A stretch of 64,000 nucleotides of DNA from the NCBI GenBank assembly GCA_013407085.1, contig JACCGJ010008482.1:62001-126000 (forward strand), written 5' to 3'. The translations under genes and the position numbers were made by a program. Source of the DNA: Atriophallophorus winterbourni. Taxonomy: Eukaryota > Platyhelminthes > Trematoda > Plagiorchiida > Microphallidae. Shown here piece after piece: positions 11,709-20,474 of the stretch. Each line of letters starts with the position of its first letter. Position 1 is the first letter of the stretch. The notes below the pieces were generated by a model. That model was not told the origin of the DNA. It worked only from the letters and a program-made list of their open reading frames with translations, and made no database searches.

Positions 11709-11935
11709 CTTAGGCCGATAGTGGAGTGGTCTTTGATATGAAGATCCATCTGCGATTTGAAATCACTCATCGTAGGAGCGTTAACAACAACCTGTGATAG
11801 TGAATTCCACGGAAAGAAAATACACACCGAGATGAAATGTCGTCTACAATGGAGTCTTGATTGAGGTATAACGTTGAATGACTCTGTGTATTCTTAGGGG
11901 AACCAACTTTTATCACTGTACTAATCCAACCCTAG
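11709..11935 (-). repeat. Duplicate of the 9062-9290 CR1 fragment
   Basis: Starts GGCCGATAGTGGAGTGG and follows 9062-9290 with few changes and one short deletion. It lies directly against the end of copy B. Confidence 0.85.
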
Positions 11936-12689
11936 CTAGATTAAAATTAAGTTAATCAGCCTGGCCACAAAGCTTCCGGTGGGTTTCATGCACATGACTA
12001 TCCCAAACGAGCAGTGACGTCGCTAATGTTTTTCTGAAGGCTGCGGCGAGAAAAAGAAAAATATGGCAGTTCCCCTAACAAGTCCTGAAGGAACACTTTA
12101 CCGATGAAAATATGGCCCATTGCCATCAGATTCAGGAAGGCGATTTCGGAGTTGCAAACATGGTGTTGTTATCAAACATGAGCAAACCACCACAAAGAAC
12201 GATGATCGAAACCTACAGCGTTCTAACATCTCAAGCACAAATCTCGTCTGTTCCAGAAGGACTCATGTCGGGTGAATTCAAGTGTTACGTGAGAAATAAT
12301 AGGGTGATTTTATTCTGTATCCCATACCTAGCGATCACCAAACTTTCAAAATGTTCGAACTATTCAACGTAATCTATTGCAAGTCTATTCAGAGCGAAAT
12401 GTGACAGGTTCGCTGGCTAGCTCTGAAGGAGCCCTATACACTTTGCAGGAAAGAAATATTGGAGAACAAAGCTTTCTTCGAGAATTTAGAAAAAATTCAG
12501 CCAATAATAAGATACATCGATTGCCATAAGATCCAGTGCCTGGTGTATAAACACTTCGCACAATAATGCATTTTCATCATACATGCAACACATAACATGA
12601 CTTTCAAGTTTCAAAGAATGGCAAATTCTGACTTTCAATGCTCATAACGGCACGGATGTGCAATCATGCGGTACGTCTGTGCTATACAG
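11936..12689. other. No gene recognised
   Basis: Holds an 86-codon frame at 12112-12372 without recognisable motif, signal or splice context. No known repeat is recognised up to the interspersed repeat at 12690. Confidence 0.4.
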
Positions 12690-12812
12690 CATACACTGTG
12701 CTAAACTGATGTGCCATCGGTAGTGAGCTGCATATGAATATACACTGGAGTCTCACTGCTATTGCAATTTTCCTTTACCATATCTGGTTAATCCTGGGCA
12801 ACCTGACAGTAT
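12690..12812 (-). repeat. Short interspersed repeat A, left half interrupted by the satellite
   Basis: Minus-oriented copy of a family present at least eight times between 12 and 29 kb. It contains GCCATCGGTAGTGAGCTG and CTGGAGTCTCACTG and ends at AACCTGACAGTAT. The other half resumes at 16948, so the copy was split by insertion of the satellite block. Confidence 0.85.
12800..12812. repeat. Target-site duplication, left copy
   Basis: AACCTGACAGTAT, identical to 16948-16960. Uninterrupted members of the host repeat have one copy of this segment at the corresponding place. Confidence 0.92.
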
Positions 12813-12961
12813 AAGAACTGAAGTTCTCGTCTACTCGCTACTTTATAAGTAGCTGAAGGGACTAAACTAAGCCCCAACTGATCCAACGGCGCATTGCCGC
12901 GAGGTTTATTACAACCCCAGGATAGATCAGAGTAGAATACCATTCCGAAACGCTAAAATCT

Positions 12962-13022
12962 CACCGGAAGCACAGGACCGGTTTCGAGGTTTTTGCCTCT
13001 CATCAGCTATGCGTATCCGCTG
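12962..13022 (-). ncRNA. Type I hammerhead ribozyme, left unit 1
   Basis: Core CTGATGA and GAAA; helix II GAGG/CCTC with a CAAAAA loop; palindromic helix III ACCGGT; cleavage after GTC; helix I GCATAG/CTGTGC, then an internal loop, then CGG/CCG. Confidence 0.85.
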
Positions 13023-13218
13023 GACTCTTCGCGTTTCGAACTAGTATTTGTGTAGACGGATGGCGTAATAAGAACTGAAGTTCTCGTCTACTCGCTACTT
13101 TATAAGTAGCTGAAGGGACTAAACTAAGCCCCAACTGATCCAACGGCGTATTGCCGCGAGGGTTATTACAACCCCAGGATAGATCAGAGTAGAATACCAT
13201 TCCGAAACGCTAAAATCT

Positions 13219-13279
13219 CACCGGAAGCACAGGACCGGTTTCGAGGTTTTTGCCTCTCATCAGCTATGCGTATCCGCTG
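13219..13279 (-). ncRNA. Type I hammerhead ribozyme, left unit 2
   Basis: Same sequence and fold as unit 1, 257 bp further on. All core bases are intact. Confidence 0.85.
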
Positions 13280-13475
13280 GACTCTTCGCGTTTCGAACTA
13301 GTATTTGTGTAGACGGATGGCGTAATAAGAACTGAAGTTCTCGTCTACTCGCTACTTTATAAGTAGCTGAAGGGACTAAACTAAGCCCCAACTGATCCAA
13401 CGGCGTATTGCCGCGAGGGTTATTACAACCCCAGGATAGATCAGAGTAGAATACCATTCCGAAACGCTAAAATCT

Positions 13476-13536
13476 CACCGGAAGCACAGGACCGGTTTCG
13501 AGGTTTTTGCCTCTCATCAGCTATGCGTATCCGCTG
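13476..13536 (-). ncRNA. Type I hammerhead ribozyme, left unit 3
   Basis: Identical core and helices to unit 1. Confidence 0.85.
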
Positions 13537-13732
13537 GACTCTTCGCGTTTCGAACTAGTATTTGTGTAGACGGATGGCGTAATAAGAACTGAAGTTCTCG
13601 TCTACTCGCTACTTTATAAGTAGCTGAAGGGACTAAACTAAGCCCCAACTGATCCAACGGCGTATTGCCGCGAGGGTTATTACAACCCCAGGATAGATCA
13701 GAGTAGAATACCATTCCGAAACGCTAAAATCT

Positions 13733-13793
13733 CACCGGAAGCACAGGACCGGTTTCGAGGTTTTTGCCTCTCATCAGCTATGCGTATCCGCTG
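13733..13793 (-). ncRNA. Type I hammerhead ribozyme, left unit 4
   Basis: Identical core and helices to unit 1. The following spacer differs slightly (GGCGCAATGTGAATCG). Confidence 0.85.
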
Positions 13794-13989
13794 GACTCTT
13801 CGCGTTTCGAACTAGTATTTGTGTAGACGGATGGCGCAATGTGAATCGAAGTTCTCGTCTACTCGCTACTTTATAAGTAGCTGAAGGGACTAAACTAAGC
13901 CCCAACTGATCCAACGGCGTATTGCCGCGAGGGTTATTACAACCCCAGGCTAGTTCGAAGTAGAATACCATTCCGAAACGCTAAAATCT

Positions 13990-14050
13990 CACCGGAAGCA
14001 CAGGACCGGTTTCGAGGTTTTTGCCTCTCATCAGCTATGCGTATCCGCTG
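13990..14050 (-). ncRNA. Type I hammerhead ribozyme, left unit 5
   Basis: Identical core and helices to unit 1. Confidence 0.85.
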
Positions 14051-14241
14051 GACTCTTCGCGTTTCGAACTAGTATTTGTGTAGACGGATGGCGTAATAAA
14101 CTGAAGTTCACGTCTACTCCGCTACTTTATAAGTAGTGAAGGACTAACTAAGCCCCAACTAGATCCACCCGCGTGTGCCGCGAGGTTAGACAACCCCAGG
14201 ATCGCTCAGAGTAGAATAACCATTCCGAAACAGCTAAAATC

Positions 14242-14308
14242 TCCCAAGCAGCACAGGCACCGTTTCGAGTTTTTGCCATCTCTCAGCTATGCGTTATCCA
14301 CGCTGGAC
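14242..14308 (-). pseudogene. Broken hammerhead, left unit 6
   Basis: The core reads with insertions and deletions (CTGAGAGATGG-like in place of CTGATGAGAGG, and helix III altered), inside the indel-rich unit 14095-14360. It is not expected to fold correctly. Confidence 0.8.
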
Positions 14309-14506
14309 ATCTTTGGCGTTTTCGGAACTAGTATTTGTTGTAGACGGATGGGCGTAATGTGAACTGAAGTTCTCGTCTACTCGCTACTTTTAAGTAGCTG
14401 AAGGGACAAAACTATGCCCCAACTGATCCAACGGCGTTTTGCCGCGAGGGTTATTACAACCCCAGGATAGATCAGAGTAGAATACCATTCCGAAACGCTA
14501 AAATCT

Positions 14507-14567
14507 CACCGGAAGCACAGGACCGGTTTCGAGGTTTTTGCCTCTCATCAGCTATGCGTATCCGCTG
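14507..14567 (-). ncRNA. Type I hammerhead ribozyme, left unit 7
   Basis: Core and helices intact. The base differences lie outside the core. Confidence 0.85.
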
Positions 14568-14763
14568 GACTCTTGGCGTTTCGAACTAGTATTTGTGTAG
14601 ACGGATGACGTAATAAGAACTGAAGTTCTCGTCTACTAGCTACTTTATAAGTAGCTGAAGGGACTAAACTAAGCCCCAACTGATCCAACGGCGTATTGCC
14701 GCGAGGGTTATTACAACCCCAGGATAGATCAGAGTAGAATACCATTCCGAAACGCTAACATCT

Positions 14764-14824
14764 CACCGGAAGCACAGGACCGGTTTCGAGGTTGTTGCCT
14801 CTCATCAGCTATGCGTATCCGCTG
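14764..14824 (-). ncRNA. Type I hammerhead ribozyme, left unit 8
   Basis: Core intact. Loop II reads CAACAA instead of CAAAAA, and helix II is unchanged. Confidence 0.82.
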
Positions 14825-14988
14825 GACTCTTCGCGTTTCGAACTAGTATTTGTGTAGACGGATTGAGCAATGTGAACTGAAGTTCGCGTCTACTCGCTAC
14901 TTTATAAGTAGCTGAAGGGACTAAACTAAGCCCCAACTGATCCAACGGCGTATTGCCGCGAGGGTTATTACAACCCCAGGGTAGATCA

Positions 14989-14995
14989 GAGTAGA
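14989..14995. other. Head-to-head inversion junction of the satellite
   Basis: The left block breaks off inside its unit at GATCAGAGTAGA, and the right block starts at GAGTAGACGAG. The shared GAGTAGA belongs to two different places of the unit, so the two orientations meet at a 7-base microhomology. Confidence 0.85.
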
Positions 14996-15059
14996 CGAGA
15001 ACTTCAGTTCTTATTACGCCATCCGTCTACACAAATACTAGTTCGAAACGCCAAGAGTC

Positions 15060-15120
15060 CAGCGGATACGCATAGCTGATGAGAGGCAAAAACCTCGAAA
15101 CCGGTCTTGTGCTTCCGGTG
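15060..15120 (+). ncRNA. Type I hammerhead ribozyme, right unit 1
   Basis: Core intact. The first base after the cleavage site is T instead of C, giving a G-T pair at the base of helix I. Confidence 0.8.
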
Positions 15121-15316
15121 AGATGTTAGCGTTTCGGGATGGTATTCTACTCTGATCTATCCTGGGGTTGTAATAACCCTCGCGGCAATACGCCGTTGGA
15201 TCAGTTGGGGCTTAGTTTAGTCCCTTCAGCTACTTATAAAGTAGCGAGTAGACGAGAACTTCAGTTCAAATTACGCCATCCGTCTACACAAATACGAGTT
15301 CGAAACGCGAAGAGTC

Positions 15317-15377
15317 CAGCGGATACGCATAGCTGATGAGAGGCAAACACCTCGAAACCGGTCCTGTGCTTCCGGTG
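15317..15377 (+). ncRNA. Type I hammerhead ribozyme, right unit 2
   Basis: Core intact. Loop II reads CAAACA. Confidence 0.82.
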
Positions 15378-15575
15378 AGATGTGTACGTTTCGGAATGGG
15401 TATTTCTACTGTGATCTATCCTGGGGTTGTAATAACCCTCGCGGCATTACGCCGTTGGATCAGTTGGGGCTTAGTTTAGTCCCTTCAGCTACTTCTAAAG
15501 TAGCGAGTAGACGAGAACTTCAGTTCTTATTACGCCATCCGTCTACACAAATACTAGTTCGAAACGCGAAGAGTC

Positions 15576-15636
15576 CAGCGGATACGCATAGCGGATGAGA
15601 GGCAAAAACCTCGAAACCGGTCCTGTGCTTCCGGTG
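15576..15636 (+). pseudogene. Hammerhead with a core mutation, right unit 3
   Basis: The core reads CGGATGA instead of CTGATGA at 15592, changing an invariant base. The rest is intact, so this unit should not self-cleave. Confidence 0.8.
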
Positions 15637-15832
15637 AGATTTTAGCGTTTCGGAATGGTATTCTACTTTGAACTATCCAGGGGTTGTAATAACCCTCGCG
15701 GCAATACGCCGTTGGATCAGTTGGGGCTTAGTTTAGTCCCTTCAGCTACTTATAAAGTAGCGAGTAGACGAGAACTTCAGTTCACATTGCGCCATCCGTC
15801 TACCCAAATACTAGTTCGAAACGCGAAGAGTC

Positions 15833-15893
15833 CAGCGGATACGCATAGCTGATGAGAGGCAAAAACCTCGAAACCGGTCCTGTGCTTCCGGTG
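15833..15893 (+). ncRNA. Type I hammerhead ribozyme, right unit 4
   Basis: All core bases and helices as in the consensus. Confidence 0.85.
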
Positions 15894-16089
15894 AGATTTT
15901 ATCGTTTCGGAATGGTATTCTACTTCGAACTAGCCCGGGGTTGTAATAACTCTCGCGGCAACAAGCCGTTCGATCAGTTGTGGCTTAGTTTAGTCCCTTC
16001 AGCTACTTATAAAGTAGCGAGTAGACGCGAACTTCGATTCACATTGCGCCATCCGTCTACACAAATACTAGTTCGAAACGCGAAGAGTC

Positions 16090-16149
16090 CAGCGGATACG
16101 CATAGCTGATGAGAGGCAAAAACCTCGAAACCGTCCTGTGCTTCCGGTG
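16090..16149 (+). ncRNA. Hammerhead ribozyme with shortened helix III, right unit 5
   Basis: Core intact, but one G is missing from the ACCGGT helix III, which removes its palindromic symmetry. Activity may be reduced. Confidence 0.65.
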
Positions 16150-16350
16150 AGATTCTAGCGTTCGAAAGGTATATTCTGAACTATCCTGGGGTTGGAATAA
16201 CCCTCGCGGCAATACGCCGTTGGATCAGTTGGGGCTTAGTTCAGTCCCTTCAGCTACTTATAAAGTAGCGAGTAGACGAGAACTTCAGTTCATATTGCGC
16301 CATCCGTCTACACAAATACTAGTTCGAAACGCCAAGAGTCCAGCGGATAC

Positions 16351-16411
16351 GCATAGCTGATGAGAGGCAAAAACCTCGAAACCGGTCCTGTGCTTCCGGT
16401 GAGATTTTAGC
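16351..16411 (+). ncRNA. Type I hammerhead ribozyme, right unit 6
   Basis: Consensus core and helices. Confidence 0.85.
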
Positions 16412-16595
16412 GTTTCGGAATGGTATTCTACTCTGATCTATCCTGGGTTGTATAACCCTCGCGGCAATACGCCGTTGGATCAGTTGGGGCTTAGTTTAGT
16501 CCCTTCAGCTACTTATAAAGTAGCGAGTAGACGAGAACTTCAGTTCTTATTACGCCATCCGTCTACACAAATACTAGTTCGAAACGCGAAGAGTC

Positions 16596-16656
16596 CAGCG
16601 GATACGCATAGCTGATGAGAGGCAAAAACCTCGAAACCGGTCCTGTGCTTCCGGTG
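16596..16656 (+). ncRNA. Type I hammerhead ribozyme, right unit 7
   Basis: Consensus core and helices. Confidence 0.85.
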
Positions 16657-16852
16657 AGATTTTAGCGTTTCGGAATGGTATTCTACTCTGATCTATCCTG
16701 GGGTTGTAATAACCCTCGCGGCAATACGCCGTTGGATCAGTTGGGGCTTAGTTTAGTCCCTTCAGCTACTTATAAAGTAGCGAGTAGACGAGAACTTCAG
16801 TTCTTATTACGCCATCCGTCTACACAAATACTAGTTCGAAACGCCAAGAGTC

Positions 16853-16913
16853 CAGCGGATACGCATAGCTGATGAGAGGCAAAAACCTCGAAACCGGTCC
16901 TGTGCTTCCGGTG
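16853..16913 (+). ncRNA. Type I hammerhead ribozyme, right unit 8
   Basis: Consensus core and helices. The predicted cleavage lies between 16899 and 16900. Confidence 0.85.
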
Positions 16914-16947
16914 AGATTTTAGCGTTTCGAAATGGTATTCTACTCTG

Positions 16948-16960
16948 AACCTGACAGTAT
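16948..16960. repeat. Target-site duplication, right copy
   Basis: AACCTGACAGTAT, identical to 12800-12812. Confidence 0.92.
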
Positions 16961-17032
16961 CTCAGCCAACGTGCAGTCTAAAAACTGTGCGGCACTTTCC
17001 CTGGATCAGGCTTGTGATTCCATTGTATACTA
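16948..17032 (-). repeat. Short interspersed repeat A, right half
   Basis: Continues the copy begun at 12690: CTCAGCCAACGTGCAGTC, ACTGTGCGGCACTTT and GGATCAGGCTTGTG, as in the undisturbed copies at 25.9 and 26.7 kb. Confidence 0.88.
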
Positions 17033-17307
17033 AAACAACCCGATTTTTACAATGAACAATTTGTATTTCTGACAGAGAATTTCAATGTATACAGAAGCAA
17101 ATTTTATACAACTTGAAAATTTGGTATCACGAGTTCCAGTGTATCAGTCCTTTTCTCTTCTTCTTTTCAACGATCGTTCAGCTGGAAACGAAAAACTCAC
17201 GGCTAGGCAAGAGGCGTCGAAACGCAAGGCAATAAAGAAAACGACAAAACAATGAGCAGTTTGCGGCTGATGACTGCTTGGATAGTTCCACTACGGTATG
17301 AACGAAG
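17033..17307. other. No gene recognised
   Basis: AT-rich sequence with no supported ORF or repeat. Confidence 0.4.
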
Positions 17308-17430
17308 GCGCAAGCTTGATCCACGCAAAGCATCGCACAGTCATAGACTGCATGTGGCCTCAGAGCCCAGCATGAGGCTCCAGCATGTTTCCATTGGCAA
17401 ATCAATTCATCACGGTGTTAGCTGCACACG
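17308..17430 (+). repeat. Short interspersed repeat A, degenerate
   Basis: CAAGCTTGATCCACGC, CATCGCACAGTC and AGACTGCATGTGGCC match the family. The middle is deleted and the end reads GGTGTTAGCTGCACACG. Confidence 0.65.
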
Positions 17431-17494
17431 TTCATCACTGGAAACACTTGCCACACCAATGAGATTTTAATTGACATTCCCACAGTTGTCGCGC

Positions 17495-17590
17495 CAAAGC
17501 TCACGGTCTTAGACAATAACTGTCTCCGTACAATCATTGGAGTTACTTGGCACCATCGGATACGCAACATAACTATGCGTAATATAATCT
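17495..17590 (+). pseudogene. RTE-like C-terminal scrap
   Basis: The plus-strand frame reads LTVLDNNCLRTIIGVTWHHR, the region after the RT domain in RTE-type ORF2 (compare FDHRCLRSIARLSWQQE at 48.34 kb). It is only about 30 codons long. Confidence 0.55.
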
Positions 17591-17597
17591 TGGGTAT

Positions 17598-17720
17598 GTA
17601 TGTATGTATGAAAGCACAAGCCTGAACCAGGCAAAGTGCCGCACAGTCAGATACTGCATGTGGGCGAAGTTACTGTCAGGTTGCCAAGGCCTAGACAGAT
17701 CATGCACTGATATACGGTAG
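17598..17720 (+). repeat. Short interspersed repeat A
   Basis: GAAAGCACAAGCCTGAACC, AGTGCCGCACAGTC and CTGTCAGGTTGCC define the family. A GTAT microsatellite precedes it at 17594-17608. Confidence 0.8.
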
Positions 17721-17904
17721 CAACGTGGATATCGAAACACAGGTTAACGTGCATACTTTGCTGATTACGCTACGTATTATAAATAGGATATCACCTGTAT
17801 GTCATTGTATTGGATGGCCATATTTTGACTTGGCACAAGCAGATGATGGCATTGAGTGTTCAACTAGCCGAAGTTGATACGTACTTGTACTTGGGTGCGA
17901 CTAT

Positions 17905-18450
17905 CTCCTCCTGGAGGATGAGTCGGCTTCACTGAAGATTCAATGGAGATTCTTGGGAATTTGGGTACAAAGCGGCGTCCCCAGCACCACTCGGCGTTTG
18001 TTCGAGTCAGCATCTCTAGGCTTTGCACAACCACGTGCGACCTGCAAGGCAGCAGGGAGTAACCAGAAAGAGTTGGTGCGCACCAACTAACCGTCCACCA
18101 GACTCTGTTCCAGGTTTTTCGTCAGGGTTTTCTCCCGTAGCCTTTCAAGCGATCCGGTATCCCGCAAAACAGCGAAGGTTCAAAATAAGGGTTTTCCTTC
18201 CCTTTGATGAAATGCCCGCTCAGGCTAACGAGCTCCATCTGCCCAAAGCAAACTGGTTTTCAAGCGCCAGTCACTCGCCCTCGCCCCTTCTCCTCTTGGT
18301 AGAAGCACTTCCGCCGGGCTCGGGAAGCCATTCATGCAAGCCAGAAGCTGGACTTGGTTGTCAGAGGCTGTTTGAGACGCACGCCATATGGAAGCATTTT
18401 ATAAACAGTGAAGCTTATCCCCACTGTCACCCCCGGTTATGACAACCTCA
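17905..18450 (-). mobile_element. Deleted RTE derivative, partial copy
   Basis: Same family as 23702-24245 and 42937-43616: ATGAGTCGGCTTC, GTCCCCAGCACCACTCGG, CCTGCAAGGCAGCAGGGAG, TTCGCC/TCGCCC blocks and GACTTGGTTGTCAGAGGC. Reversed, its end resembles the 5' region of the RTE element at 45.4 kb (ACCCGATTGCG...AAAGGCTCCGGGAG type). Just upstream, 17870-17905 encodes TYLYLGATISS, an RTE RT-region scrap. A 139-codon frame at 18023-18442 runs against the element and is not regarded as a gene. Confidence 0.7.
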
Positions 18451-18459
18451 AAAAATCGA

Positions 18460-19120
18460 ATTCAGTTTTCCGAGATTGTTTTACTAATCTCGAATGTTGT
18501 CAAATGGATTAGTGAAGAAGCTTGTTATGATGTATAGCGTTGAAGGCAGCAAAAAAGCTTTCATGCTGATGTCGTTCACAACACTTGCTTGAATGCACGT
18601 TCGCTTTGAGGTGTAGACAGCTCACCCCAGTGTGTGTCTGTGCCTAATCTCGTATAGGTTTAGGTCCAATTCTGCCCATCTTAGGATATCGATTTGTCAT
18701 GGCTGTGAGCCAGTTTTTGAAGCGGGGCCTTTGAATCGGCCGTGCTCAGAATTAATGTTTCCATGCGTTTCTATTTTTTCAGTCAACACGGAACCTTTTG
18801 TTTTCGAAATGTTTTAACATGTCGCGAACATGTAAACAAAGGACGTTTGATGCCCCGCACGCTTTAAACGCTGCGCAATAATTTTATTTTTTGAAGGATG
18901 GGGAATTTGCTGCGCCGGTCAGAAAAATGCGAAAGAAAACTCATACATGCCTGCAGACGGAACCAAAACTGTTTTGATTTTGAATGTGACTGGCAATCTC
19001 AAATTTTCCCATCAAAGTTTGACGTCCCCCCTTATTCGTATTGAAATTCTGTGTTTGAACTATTTTGATTAACTGAAAATTCGTTTTAACGAATAAAGTT
19101 CTTTTCTTCTTCTTCTTCTT
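18460..19120. other. Repeat remnants and low-complexity sequence, no gene
   Basis: 18520-18590 reversed matches 28160-28230 (GACATCAGCATG...CATCATAACAAGC). A TTC-rich tract lies at 19096-19122. No ORF has supporting features. Confidence 0.45.
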
Positions 19121-19124
19121 CAAG

Positions 19125-19790
19125 TAGTCGGTAATTACGATACATGGTTTCGATTGTACATCGCGCTTAGATTGAAAGCCAACTACCTCTTGACCGAGTA
19201 CGCTATCAATGCGGTTGACAAGAGATTACAGCTTGCAGTGCATCGTACCATGATGATGCAGCATGAGTTCCGGTCTAATCACGTGATGAGAAGATACACG
19301 CGTTGCCGCCAATGGTATGAGTGAAAGGATTGTCGCCAGTTTGTCGACGTGTTATCATCTATTCGATTAACTGGCCACGTCTAGAGAATGGAAAATGGTC
19401 GTATTCCAAACGATCTACTCTATGGTGAGTTGCAATCAGGAAATCGTCCATTGGACAGACACTTGCAAAAGATATAAGAAAGCTCATGGCTTTGAACCGG
19501 CGAGTTGGGAAGAACTTGCTCTTGGCCGTTCACATTGGAGGCATTTCTTAAAGCGTCATCTGCAAGCTTGGAAGGAGCAGATACAGATCTTGGCTGCTGA
19601 ACGCAGATCACGCCGACGCCGTGAAACTGAAGCCCTACAAACGAGTTCAGGCCATCGTTGCTAGCAATGTGGGAGAGATTGTTCCTCCCGAATCAGACAG
19701 TTCAGTCACATGAAAATTCATGCGATTGTGATGTACATCCATGGTCGACATCGCCCGAAGGAGGCCAAAAACAACTCGATTATCGCAAGC
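19125..19790 (+). pseudogene. RTE-like (type 2) C-terminal tail with zinc-finger remnant
   Basis: Reads in order: HRTMMMQHEFRSNHVMRR, then LTGHV-RMENGRIPNDLLYG, then a basic LLAAERRSRRRRETEAL block (19584-19635), then CGRDCSSR...FSHMKIH, a C2H2-like finger with one stop before it. The sequence continues to CCATGGTCGACATCG, shared with 24.6 and 29.6 kb. Several frameshifts are present. These tails belong to a second RTE family, distinct from the element at 45.4-48.9 kb. Confidence 0.7.
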
Positions 19791-19879
19791 GTGGTAAAAT
19801 AACGCACCAGACTCAGTTTTCTGATACGCCCGCCACCGTTTCTTCGACATCGTCACGGGTACCGTCAACAGAAGTGTAC

Positions 19880-20180
19880 CGGGTGCAGATTCCTTGTCAC
19901 TGGTGTTCCATACAACCCCCAACGCTGCTTTGGTTGCCTTCTTGACACGATGCATTCGCTGACGCTGTTTCGCTTGCAAACTGGCCCGGGAGCACAATGT
20001 CTGAACAAGCAAACGATCCAAATTGGCCAGTTTGGCCGACAACATCGTGTCGGTAGCTTCGATCATGTTCACCAATTGATCCGGGCCTGCGTGCGCGCGA
20101 TTGGCTACCGCCGCAGCGACCATATTTTGCGCGGTTTCTGGACGAATCGTGCCCGACATGAGTGCTCTTCGGAGTTTGGC
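19880..20180 (-). CDS. Host gene exon 4 (helical protein, unidentified)
   Basis: On the minus strand a strong acceptor (CCCTCCTTTTCCGTTTCCAG, ending at 20181) precedes AKLRRALMSGTIRPETAQNM. The exon continues with a helical, alanine- and leucine-rich sequence through NMIEATDTMLSAKLANLDRL and a basic end (RQRMHRVKKATKAALG). GC content is higher than in the flanks. The 3' end is uncertain: a GTACAC donor at 19879 is used here, but an earlier GTTGTA is possible. The frame is phase 0, which does not follow from exon 3, so an exon may be missing. No family is recognised. Confidence 0.6.
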
Positions 20181-20249
20181 CTGGAAACGGAAAAGGAGGG
20201 CGTAAAATTAACAAGTGTGATCCAGCAAAAAGTGACGCACATTAGGCAA

Positions 20250-20345
20250 TGGATACTGTCAGGTTGCACAGAAGAATGAAAATAGAATTGACAGTGGGAC
20301 TCTAGTGTGGTTCGATTGAGCACGGTGTTCGCTGCACAGTACAGA
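20250..20345 (+). repeat. Short interspersed repeat A, fragment
   Basis: GGATACTGTCAGGTTGCAC, then GGGACTCTAGTGTGG, then GGTGTTCGCTGCAC match the right part of the family. Confidence 0.65.
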
Positions 20346-20474
20346 AGTACTGCACGTAGTGCGGGAACTCATTACGTTTGGTGCTAAACGCAATCTAGAC
20401 TGCGATATCTAGGAGGCATGAATTAGTCCCCACATGGATCTTAATTTCAAAATGCAAATGAGGATTGTTGCTTA

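Larger units (their letters stand above)
12813..14988 (-). repeat. Hammerhead satellite, left block (about 8 units of 257 bp)
   Basis: Head-to-tail units of 257 bp, nearly identical over most of the block (spacing 257 between 12999, 13256, 13513, 13770 and 14027). One unit at 14095-14360 is full of small indels. The ribozyme-sense strand is the minus strand. Each unit also holds a 65-codon frame, which is best seen as a by-product of the repeat because it ends on the TGA inside the ribozyme core. The block could be a cDNA copy of a multimeric RNA. Confidence 0.93.
14996..16947 (+). repeat. Hammerhead satellite, right block (about 8 units, opposite orientation)
   Basis: Same unit as the left block with ribozyme sense on the plus strand. 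Spacing is 257 with small deviations (259, 261 and 245 in three places). The units vary more than on the left, with several substitutions such as TCAAATTACG, ACCCAAATAC and TTGAACTATCC. It ends at TACTCTG, followed by the duplicated target sequence. Confidence 0.93.

Noticed and set aside
12112..12372. 86-codon ORF as a gene
   Set aside because: No motif, signal, splice context or second copy to support it.
12813..16947. CRISPR-like or coding tandem array
   Set aside because: Units are nearly identical over their whole 257 bp with no variable spacers, the setting is eukaryotic, and the frame cannot continue through units. The ribozyme fold explains the conserved part.
17594..17610. GTAT microsatellite as a significant repeat
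   Set aside because: Only about four units; too short to be informative.
18023..18442. 139-codon plus-strand ORF
   Set aside because: It lies on the opposite strand of a dispersed RTE-derived repeat, and equivalent frames recur with every copy of that repeat (for example 23714-24079).
19897..20214. Alternative minus-strand frame over exon 4
   Set aside because: Its composition (Gly, Ser, Arg-rich, no helical pattern) looks like an out-of-frame reading. The phase-0 frame gives a coherent helical protein.
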